Below are positions 1 to 4,252 of a DNA stretch of 5,214 nucleotides, in pieces. A program made the translations under genes and the position numbers. This stretch comes from Nocardioides sp. (GTDB lineage Bacteria > Actinomycetota > Actinomycetes > Propionibacteriales > Nocardioidaceae). The notes below the pieces were generated by a model. That model was given only the letters and a program-made list of their open reading frames with translations, did not search any database and was not told where the DNA came from. The stretch lies in NCBI GenBank assembly GCA_031177735.1, contig JAPSKJ010000184.1:1-5214 (forward strand), in the 5' to 3' direction. Every line of letters begins with the position of its first letter. Positions within the stretch are counted from its first letter, which is position 1.

Positions 1-384
1 AACCTGTGCAGCGCCTCGGCGATCTACGGCCAGCCGGAGATCGCGTCCTACTCGGCCAGCAAGTTCGCCGTGCGCGGGCTCACCGAGGCGCTCGAGCTCG
101 AGTGGCGCAGCGAGGGCATCCGCGTCCAGGCGGTGTGGCCGCTGTGGGTGCAGACCGACCTGATCGCCGGCAACACCAGCACCAGCCAGGAGACGATGGG
201 CGTGCGGCTGAGCGTGGACGACGTCGCCAAGGAGATCTGGAGGATCACCCGCCCGCGACGGCGGATCGGCCTGCCCCGCGTGCACACCGCGGTCGGCTTC
301 CCGGCGAAGTTCCTCGCCACCACCGCCAGCGTGGTGCCCGACTTCGTCAGCCGCGAGGTCAACAAGCGGATCAGCCAGGCCTGA
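1..384 (+). CDS. Short-chain dehydrogenase/reductase (SDR), C-terminal part; 5' end outside window
   Basis: This is the last 127 residues of a classical SDR, an NAD(P)-dependent cytosolic oxidoreductase. The reading frame is open from base 1 and ends at TGA 382-384. The catalytic YxxxK is seen as Y17-S-A-S-K21 (numbering from the window edge). A serine 13 residues earlier (S4, in N-L-C-S-A-S) is placed like the catalytic Ser of the family. The segment after the active site (G40-I-R-V-Q-A-V-W-P47, then V50-Q-T52) is the usual SDR stretch that follows the catalytic helix. The Rossmann nucleotide-binding half (TGxxxGxG) lies upstream and is not visible, so cofactor preference cannot be judged. 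The C-terminal tail is basic and hydrophobic (roughly residues 85-127), as in many uncharacterised actinobacterial SDRs. The substrate is unknown. It is convergent with moeZ and separated from it by a hairpin, so no functional link is implied. Confidence 0.9.
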   Translation, partial: NLCSASAIYGQPEIASYSASKFAVRGLTEALELEWRSEGIRVQAVWPLWVQTDLIAGNTSTSQETMGVRLSVDDVAKEIWRITRPRRRIGLPRVHTAVGFPAKFLATTASVVPDFVSREVNKRISQA

Positions 385-406
385 TCGCCACCGGCCCGCT
401 GTGACA

Positions 407-444
407 CGAACCGCCCGCCCGGAGAGCTCCGGACGGGCGGTTCG
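407..444. terminator. Strong stem-loop between convergent SDR and moeZ genes
   Basis: The arms CGAACCGCCCG (407-417) and CGGGCGGTTCG (434-444) are perfectly complementary over 11 bp. After one C-A mismatch, six more pairs (418-423 region with 428-432) close a 4-nt loop, GAGC. It begins 23 bp after the SDR stop and ends 17 bp from the moeZ stop, so it can serve both converging transcripts. There is no U tract on either side, so it would be the U-less kind common in actinobacteria. The structure is read directly from sequence; termination is inferred. Confidence 0.75.
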
Positions 445-460
445 TCGATGCGGCCAGGGA

Positions 461-1675
461 TCAGTAGGACGGCTGCGAGGGGTCGATCTGGTTGACCCAG
501 GCGACCACGCCGCCACCGACGTGGACGGCGTCGCTGTAGCCGGCGCCCTTGGCGATGGCCAGCGTCTCCGCCGAGCGCACGCCGCTCTTGCAGTGCAGCA
601 CCAGCTGCTTGGCACCGTCACCGGTGAGCTGCTGGATCTGGCCGAGGGCGTTGCCGTTGAGGAACTCACCCTTGGGGATCAGCACCGAGCCGGGGATCTT
701 GTTGATCTCGTACTCGTTGGGCTCGCGCACGTCGACCAGGACGAAGTCGCGGGCGCCCTCCTCGCGCTCCTTGAGCATGTGCTCCAGCTGGACCACCGAG
801 ATGGTCGAGCCGGCCGCGGCGTCCGCGGCCTCGTCGGAGACCGCGCCGCAGAAGACCTCGTAGTCGATCAGGCTGTCGACGGTGGGGTTGGTCCCGCACA
901 GCGCGCAGTTGGGGTCCTTGCGGACCTTGAGCTTGCGGTACTCCATCTCCAGCGCGTCGTAGATCATCAGCTTGCCGACCAGCGGGTCGCCGATACCGGT
1001 CAGCAGCTTGATGGCCTCGGTGACCTGGATGGAGCCGATGCTCGCGCACAGCACACCCAGCACACCGCCCTCGGCGCAGGAGGGCACCATGCCCGGCGGC
1101 GGCGGCTCGGGGTAGAGGCAGCGGTAGCACGGCGCGTCCTCCGACAGCGTCGGCGCGAAGACCGACGCCTGGCCGTCGAAGCGGTAGATCGAGCCCCACA
1201 CGTAGGGGATCTTCAGGAAGTACGCCGCGTCGTTGACCATGTAGCGGGTCGCGAAGTTGTCCGTGCCGTCGATGATCAGGTCGTAGCCCTCGAAGACACC
1301 GAAGACGTTGTCGTTGTCCAGCCGCTCCTCGTGGAGGACCACGTTGACGTACGGGTTCGCCTCGGCGATCGACTCCTTGGCCGAGAGCGCCTTGGACTTC
1401 CCGACGTCGGACTGGCCGTGGATGATCTGGCGCTGCAGGTTCGACTCGTCGACCTCGTCGAACTCCGCGATGCCGATCGTGCCGACGCCGGCGGCGGCCA
1501 GGTAGAGCAGCGCCGGGCTGCCCAGGCCGCCCGCGCCGATCACGAGCACCTTGGCGTTCTTCAGCCGCTTCTGCCCGGCCATCCCGACGTCGGGGATGAT
1601 CAGGTGGCGGCTGTAACGGCGCACCTCGTCGATGGTGAGCTCGTCAGCGGGCTCCACGAGCGGTGGGAAGGACAC
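461..1675 (-). CDS. moeZ: MoeZ/MoeB-type adenylyltransferase with C-terminal rhodanese (sulfurtransferase) domain
   Basis: This 404-residue cytosolic protein is of the E1-like/MoeB-rhodanese type. Such proteins adenylate the C-terminal Gly-Gly of small sulfur carriers (MoaD, ThiS, CysO and similar) and then transfer sulfur to give a thiocarboxylate for molybdopterin, thiamine, cysteine or thio-metabolite synthesis. The ThiF/MoeB domain (about 15-275) shows the nucleotide loop G47-A-G-G-L-G-S-P54, N79-L-Q-R82-Q with the conserved Arg, K95, and G137-T-D139-N140. C200 in P-S-C-A-E-G-G-V is the expected acyl/persulfide cysteine. Two zinc-type pairs are C183-Y-R-C186 and C257-A-L-C260. The rhodanese domain (about 292-398) carries the active loop C362-K-S-G-V-R367. 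The start is GTG at 1675, with GAGGAG (minus strand of 1682-1687) 6 nt upstream, and the N-terminus M-S-F-P-P-L-V-E-P fits MoeZ relatives. The stop is TGA at 461-463. Length fits the family, which is about 390-400 residues in mycobacteria. It is transcribed away from the tetR operon. Confidence 0.95.
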   Translation of the reverse strand: MSFPPLVEPADELTIDEVRRYSRHLIIPDVGMAGQKRLKNAKVLVIGAGGLGSPALLYLAAAGVGTIGIAEFDEVDESNLQRQIIHGQSDVGKSKALSAKESIAEANPYVNVVLHEERLDNDNVFGVFEGYDLIIDGTDNFATRYMVNDAAYFLKIPYVWGSIYRFDGQASVFAPTLSEDAPCYRCLYPEPPPPGMVPSCAEGGVLGVLCASIGSIQVTEAIKLLTGIGDPLVGKLMIYDALEMEYRKLKVRKDPNCALCGTNPTVDSLIDYEVFCGAVSDEAADAAAGSTISVVQLEHMLKEREEGARDFVLVDVREPNEYEINKIPGSVLIPKGEFLNGNALGQIQQLTGDGAKQLVLHCKSGVRSAETLAIAKGAGYSDAVHVGGGVVAWVNQIDPSQPSY

Positions 1676-1681
1676 GTCGCG

Positions 1682-1687
1682 CTCCTC
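1682..1687 (-). promoter_or_regulatory. Ribosome binding site of moeZ
   Basis: The minus strand reads GAGGAG, then 6 nt, then GTG at 1675. This decides the GTG start of moeZ. A GATAGA hexamer (minus strand of 1686-1691) overlaps it; it is AT-rich for this DNA, but it lies too close to the start codon to call as a -10 box unless the transcript were nearly leaderless. Confidence 0.7.
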
Positions 1688-1761
1688 TATCAGGCCTTCG
1701 GTCAGGCTCCGGCTGGTCCGGCCGGTCGGTGGTCATCCCGGGCAACACCCGGATGCCTCAC

Positions 1762-1817
1762 GGTGTTCCCGATCCGGGCTCCCGTTCTGGGGTTCCCGTC
1801 TGGGGTGCCCGTGCGGG
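1762..1817. repeat. Degenerate 13-14-bp tandem repeat (about 4 units)
   Basis: Four successive units resemble GGTTCCCGTCTGG. Their CCCG cores begin at 1768, 1781, 1795 and 1808, giving spacings of 13, 14 and 13 bp. The best-matching neighbours are ctCCCGttctgggg and ttCCCGtctgggg. A further C-rich stretch (CCCCC at 1820-1824) may be a decayed fifth unit. The repeat sits about 90-140 bp upstream of moeZ and 170-220 bp upstream of tetR. It could be slippage-derived filler or a cluster of protein sites; the sequence does not decide. Confidence 0.5.
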
Positions 1818-1929
1818 TTCCCCCATGGTCCCCCACCGGCGGTACGCCGCCGGCGACAGTCCCGCGCTTCGGACCGTCCTGCGCGCCGACCTGATGCGTC
1901 TGCCGCGGGGTACCGAGGAGTAGGCTCGC

Positions 1930-1954
1930 CGCTTGCGACGATGGTCGCGCAGCG
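1930..1954. promoter_or_regulatory. Imperfect inverted repeat upstream of tetR, candidate operator
   Basis: The arrangement CGCT-t-GCGAC-gatg-GTCGC-gc-AGCG gives 5 perfect inner pairs (1935-1939 with 1944-1948). A further 4 outer pairs (1930-1933 with 1951-1954) are offset by one base. It lies 30-55 bp upstream of the tetR start. Many TetR-family regulators bind inverted repeats close to their own promoter, so autoregulation through this site is plausible. Assignment rests on position and symmetry only. Confidence 0.3.
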
Positions 1955-1984
1955 TCCACCCGGGAGTGAGAGAGCAGCAGACAC

Positions 1985-2620
1985 GTGACAGCGGAGTACG
2001 ACATCGACACGTCCCGCCCGCGTGGCGGCCGGATGCCGCGCCGCGAGCGGCGTGCCCAGCTGCTGGAGTCGGCACTGGAGGTGTTCGTCGCGCAGGGCTA
2101 CCACGCCGCCGCGATGGACGACATCGCCGAGCGGGCCGGCGTGTCCAAGCCGGTTCTCTACCAGCACTTCCCCGGCAAGCTGGAGCTCTACCTCGCGCTG
2201 CTGGACACCTCCTGCGACCAGATCATCGACCACACCCGCAAGGCGCTGGCCTCCACCACCGACAACAAGATGCGCGTGGCGGCCACCATCGAGGCCTTCT
2301 ACGAGTACGTCGCCGCCGACACCGGCGCGTTCCGGCTCGTCTTCGAGTCCGACCTGACCAACGAGCCCGCGGTGCGCGAGCAGGTCGACCGGGTCACCAC
2401 GGACTGCGCCGCGATGATCGCCGAGGTCATCCACGAGGACACCGGGCTGCCGGACGAGGCCTCCCGCCTCCTGGCTGTCTCCTTGGTGGGAATGGCACAG
2501 GTCAGCGCGCGGTTCTGGCTGGCCGAGGAGGGCGAGCTCGACCGCCACGACGCGGCCGCGCTCGTCGCCGGGCTGGCCTGGCGGGGCATCCGCGGGTACC
2601 CCAAGACCGAAGACCACTGA
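1985..2620 (+). CDS. TetR-family transcriptional regulator
   Basis: A 211-residue one-component regulator, expected to act as a dimer on palindromic DNA and to release on ligand binding. The N-terminal TetR DNA-binding domain spans about residues 20-67: R-R-E-R-R-A-Q-L-L-E-S-A-L-E-V-F, then the helix-turn-helix M44-D-D-I-A-E-R-A-G-V-S-K-P-V-L-Y-Q-H-F-P-G-K65. The rest (about 75-205) is an all-helical C-terminal ligand/dimer domain with no recognisable ligand signature. The chosen GTG start (1985) is preceded by GAGAGAG (1968-1974) at a 10-nt distance. ATG at 2033 (residue 17, M-P-R-R-E-R-R) is a real alternative that keeps the whole domain and would remove a poorly conserved leader. The DUF3107 gene follows after 24 bp, so they are probably co-transcribed. 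In M. tuberculosis the matching pair is, from memory, Rv3208 and Rv3208A. The regulated genes are unknown; the DUF3107 gene and itself are the obvious candidates. Confidence 0.93.
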   Translation: MTAEYDIDTSRPRGGRMPRRERRAQLLESALEVFVAQGYHAAAMDDIAERAGVSKPVLYQHFPGKLELYLALLDTSCDQIIDHTRKALASTTDNKMRVAATIEAFYEYVAADTGAFRLVFESDLTNEPAVREQVDRVTTDCAAMIAEVIHEDTGLPDEASRLLAVSLVGMAQVSARFWLAEEGELDRHDAAALVAGLAWRGIRGYPKTEDH

Positions 2621-2644
2621 AAAAAGTAGACGAAGGAGCAGGCC

Positions 2645-2866
2645 GTGGAGGTCAAGATCGGCGTGCAGTTCGCTGCGCGCGAGCTGGTCGTGGACACCGA
2701 CGAGAACACCGAGACCGTGGAGAAGCTGGTCGCCGACGCCGTCGGGAACGGCGGCGTACTCACCCTCGTCGACCACCGTGGCCGCCGGGTCATCGTGCCG
2801 GCCGAGAAGCTGGCCTACGTGGAGATCGGCAAGGAGACCACGGGGCAGGTCGGCTTCCGCAGCTGA
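2645..2866 (+). CDS. DUF3107 family small protein (TB9.4-like)
   Basis: A 73-residue acidic, soluble protein with no signal peptide or membrane segment. Its start M-E-V-K-I-G-V-Q-F-A-A-R-E-L-V-V, the middle L-T-L-V-D-H-R-G-R-R-V-I-V-P, and the end K-L-A-Y-V-E-I-G ... V-G-F are the features I associate with the actinobacterial DUF3107 family (M. tuberculosis TB9.4/Rv3208A). The alternating hydrophobic pattern suggests a small beta-rich fold with one helix (about residues 22-36). The start is GTG 2645 with AAGGAG (2633-2638) 6 nt upstream, one of the clearest ribosome sites in the window. The gap to tetR is 24 bp and includes a run of six A (2620-2625), with no room for a separate promoter, so it should share the tetR transcript. 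The biochemical function of the family is unknown to me. Conserved pairing with a TetR regulator suggests either a regulated product or a partner protein. Confidence 0.88.
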   Translation: MEVKIGVQFAARELVVDTDENTETVEKLVADAVGNGGVLTLVDHRGRRVIVPAEKLAYVEIGKETTGQVGFRS

Positions 2867-2897
2867 GCGAGCATCGGGCGAGGCCTGCTCGATCCGC

Positions 2898-2917
2898 CAC
2901 CGCCGCGCGCGGCGGTG
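2898..2917. terminator. Perfect 20-bp GC palindrome downstream of the tetR-DUF3107 operon
   Basis: Arms CACCGCCGCG (2898-2907) and CGCGGCGGTG (2908-2917) are exact reverse complements with no spacer. In RNA this folds to an 8-bp GC stem with a 4-nt GCGC loop, 31 bp after the DUF3107 stop. A transcription terminator without a U tract is the simplest reading. A dyad-symmetric protein site upstream of the next gene (start 3005) is the alternative, since exact symmetry without a spacer is also operator-like. Confidence 0.5.
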
Positions 2918-2959
2918 CCTCCCTCGCGGAGTGCGTTTCCGGGTACATGATCGAGGCAA

Positions 2960-2976
2960 CGGAGCATCCTGCTCCG
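2960..2976. repeat. Inverted repeat just upstream of the GlsB-like gene
   Basis: CGGAGCA (2960-2966), a TCC spacer, and TGCTCCG (2970-2976) form 7 perfect pairs. The element ends 14 bp before the gene's ribosome site. It could be an operator or a 5'-leader hairpin. A GGGTAC (2941-2946) just upstream looks like the -10 element of stress sigma factors, but no matching -35 at the right distance was found. Confidence 0.35.
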
Positions 2977-3004
2977 GCCAACTCCAGCACGGGGAAGGAT
3001 CGAC

Positions 3005-3304
3005 ATGGTCTGGTTCATCATCACCACGCTCATCGGCGGACTGATCATCGGCCTGCTCGGCAAGCTCGTCGCTCCGGGCGACAAGGACAACATCCCGCTG
3101 TGGCTGACCCTGGTGTGCGGTATCGGCGGCATGCTGATCGGCAGCTACCTGTACTTCGCGCTCTTCGGCGCCGACAAGCCCGGCGGCGACTGGACCGACA
3201 CCACCAACGGGATCGACTGGTGGCGCCACCTGTGGCAGGTCGTGATCGCGGCCGTGCTGGTCGTCATCGCCTCGACGCTCACCGGGCGGTCCCGCCGGGT
3301 CTGA
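3005..3304 (+). CDS. GlsB/YeaQ/YmgE-type small membrane protein
   Basis: A 99-residue integral membrane protein with three predicted membrane helices, about residues 2-21, 32-54 and 76-93. The first two are Gly-rich: I-G-G-L-I-I-G-L-L-G-K and C-G-I-G-G-M-L-I-G-S. This spaced-glycine pattern, with a short polar loop (L-V-A-P-G-D-K-D-N) after helix 1, is typical of the GlsB/YeaQ/YmgE (transglycosylase-associated) family. Members of that family are often stress-induced, but their molecular role is not established. The loop between helices 2 and 3 (about 56-74, G-A-D-K-P-G-G-D-W-T-D) is longer and more acidic than in the short enterobacterial members. The start is ATG 3005 with GGGGAAGGA (2991-2999) 5 nt upstream. 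The protein ends in a basic tail, R-S-R-R-V, probably cytoplasmic. It stands as its own unit: a 138-bp gap with palindromes lies before it and a strong terminator after it. Confidence 0.82.
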   Translation: MVWFIITTLIGGLIIGLLGKLVAPGDKDNIPLWLTLVCGIGGMLIGSYLYFALFGADKPGGDWTDTTNGIDWWRHLWQVVIAAVLVVIASTLTGRSRRV

Positions 3305-3330
3305 ACCTGCTCCGAGAAGTTCTGCCTACC

Positions 3331-3364
3331 CCTCGAGGCGTCACCCCACGGTGGCGCCTCGAGG
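3331..3364. terminator. Strong stem-loop terminator between convergent genes
   Basis: CCTCGAGGCG (3331-3340) pairs perfectly with CGCCTCGAGG (3355-3364). It is extended inward by one G-U pair and four further pairs to a CCAC loop (3346-3349), about 15 bp in all. On the plus strand it is followed by CGATTT, a weak U tract. It lies 27 bp after the GlsB-like stop and 29 bp from the ferritin-like stop, so it probably ends both transcripts. A smaller hairpin, GGGGC/GCCCC (3373-3388), lies next to the ferritin-like stop and may help in that direction. Confidence 0.85.
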
Positions 3365-3392
3365 CGATTTCGGGGGCTCTGCGGCCCCGGGG

Positions 3393-4085
3393 TCAGTGCT
3401 CCAGGCCGAGCTCGGCCATCCGGGCGGCGTGCCGCTCGGTGAGCCGGGTGAACATCCGGCCGATCGCAGCCAGGTCGAGGCCGGGCATGTCGACGCCGCC
3501 GGCGAGCAGCGCGGAGAGGGCGTCGCGCTCGGCGACGACCCGCTGTGCCTGGGTGAGCGCCTCCCCCATCAGCCGGCGCCCCCACAGCGCGAGTCGGCCG
3601 CCGAGGCGGTGGTCGGCCGCGATGCCGGCCCGGACCCGGTCGACCGCGAAGGCTGCGTGACCCGAGTCCTCCAGCGTGGAGAGCACCAGGTCGCGCGTCT
3701 CCACGTCGAGGTAGGCGGCGATCTCGCGGTAGAAGTCGTTGGCGAGCCCGTCGCCGACGTAGGCCTTCACCAGGCCCTCGAACCAGTCGGCGGGCGCGGT
3801 GTGGGCGTGGAACTCGTCGAACTTCTCGCGGAAGGACTCCATCACCGCGAACGGGTCCGCGCCGAGGTCGGCCATGCGCACCCGGATCGGTTCCACCTTG
3901 ACCAGCTGGGCGCTGGCCATCGTCGCGATCGCGACCTTGTCCTCCAAGGTCGGGGCGAGCCTGGCGTCCTCGCACAGGCGCTCGAAGGCGGAGATCTCGC
4001 CGTAGCCGATGGCGCCGAGCAGGTCGACCACGGCCTCCCGGTAGACAGGGTCCTCGAACACCACCGGCTCCGCGGATGCAGTCAC
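3393..4085 (-). CDS. Ferritin-like fold protein, MiaE_2 type
   Basis: A 230-residue soluble, mostly helical protein of the actinobacterial ferritin-like family that is often labelled tRNA-(ms2io6A)-hydroxylase-like. Family hallmarks are G27-Y-G-E30-I-S-A-F-E-R, W101-F-E-G-L-V-K-A-Y-V-G-D-G-L-A-N-D-F-Y-R, G163-R-L-A-L-W-G-R-R-L-M-G-E-A-L-T-Q-A-Q, and a terminal H219-A-A-R-M-A-E-L-G-L. Possible di-metal ligands are E30 (helix 1), E121 (helix 3) and D140-S-G-H143 (helix 4). The helix-2 site, usually E-x-x-H in ferritin-like enzymes, reads Q60-L-V-K63, so metal binding may be altered or absent. A hydroxylase activity should therefore not be assumed. The start is GTG 4085, preceded by GGTGAGG on the minus strand, a modest ribosome site; the ORF begins with a short variable leader, M-T-A-S-A-E-P. 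It is divergent from the DEAD-box helicase gene and matches Rv3210c in mycobacterial gene order, as recalled. Confidence 0.83.
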   Translation of the reverse strand: MTASAEPVVFEDPVYREAVVDLLGAIGYGEISAFERLCEDARLAPTLEDKVAIATMASAQLVKVEPIRVRMADLGADPFAVMESFREKFDEFHAHTAPADWFEGLVKAYVGDGLANDFYREIAAYLDVETRDLVLSTLEDSGHAAFAVDRVRAGIAADHRLGGRLALWGRRLMGEALTQAQRVVAERDALSALLAGGVDMPGLDLAAIGRMFTRLTERHAARMAELGLEH

Positions 4086-4112
4086 GCCCTCACCCTACCG
4101 ATAGACTCGGGA

Positions 4113-4140
4113 GTGCTGGCCGCACTGGAGTGGCCGGCAC
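4113..4140. repeat. Inverted repeat in the ferritin-like/helicase divergent region
   Basis: GTGCTGGCC (4113-4121) and GGCCGGCAC (4132-4140) form a 9-pair stem with one G-U wobble around a 10-nt loop. The loop carries a smaller dyad, CACT/AGTG. Just before it lies TAGACT (4102-4107), which fits the TAnnnT -10 pattern. If used on the plus strand, transcription would begin near 4114, with this hairpin at the 5' end of a leader of about 140 nt for the helicase. No good -35 is visible. The rest of the 167-bp gap shows only CTGACC repeated at 4220 and 4228 and a GATAGA (4244-4249) near the helicase start. Confidence 0.35.
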
Positions 4141-4252
4141 GTATGTGCGCGGCAGACCGTCCTCGCCCCTCGGCCACCGCCGGGGCCCGTGAGTCCGCCG
4201 CACCGAGAGAACCCTTCGGCTGACCGGCTGACCTCACGAAAGCGATAGAACA

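Larger units (their letters stand above)
1676..1984. other. Divergent intergenic region between moeZ and tetR
   Basis: This 309-bp gap must hold the start signals for moeZ (-) and tetR (+). Several overlapping open frames cross it on both strands, but none has a recognisable domain or a convincing start, and their composition (Gly/Pro/Thr/Arg runs) looks like GC-driven shadow. Visible structure: a small hairpin CCGGG-caaca-CCCGG (1738-1752), a degenerate 13-14-bp tandem repeat (1762-1817), a hairpin CCGGCG/CGCCGG (1836-1853), and an inverted repeat near tetR (1930-1954). No confident -35/-10 pair was found for either gene. TAGGCT (1921-1926) fits the loose actinobacterial TAnnnT -10 pattern for tetR but lacks a good -35. 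In mycobacteria, as I recall, a DUF3152 gene (Rv3207c) sits beside moeZ; no remnant of it is recognisable here. Confidence 0.6.

Noticed and set aside
401..1894. 497-residue plus-strand open frame opposite moeZ
   Set aside because: It is antisense to a gene with full catalytic motifs. Its translation is a low-complexity Val/Leu/Asp/Ala/Arg mix typical of the complement of a high-GC gene, with no domain.
1908..1946. A stress-sigma promoter (GGGTAC at 1908-1913) or a -35 TTGCGA at 1933-1938 for tetR
   Set aside because: The GGGTAC has no GNNTN at the 14-16-bp distance, and TTGCGA has no acceptable -10 at 16-18 bp. Single hexamers are too common to call.
1676..1984. A remnant of a DUF3152 (Rv3207c-like) gene beside moeZ
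   Set aside because: I looked for it because of the mycobacterial order, but the minus-strand frames here are short, Gly/Pro/Arg-rich and show nothing recognisable.
1733..3229. 498-residue minus-strand open frame across the tetR/DUF3107/GlsB-like region
   Set aside because: It runs antisense to three well-supported genes and across the gaps between them. Composition is Gly/Val/Asp/Arg-rich with no motif, which fits the lack of stops on the complement of GC-rich codons.
1933..3660. 575-residue plus-strand open frame overlapping tetR, DUF3107 and GlsB-like genes in another frame
   Set aside because: It is Arg/Gly/Pro/Ala-rich with no domain, and it crosses a palindrome and a strong terminator hairpin. 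It is a frame shadow.
3351..4223. 290-residue plus-strand open frame opposite the ferritin-like gene
   Set aside because: It begins inside the terminator stem and is antisense to a conserved family protein; composition is that of a shadow.
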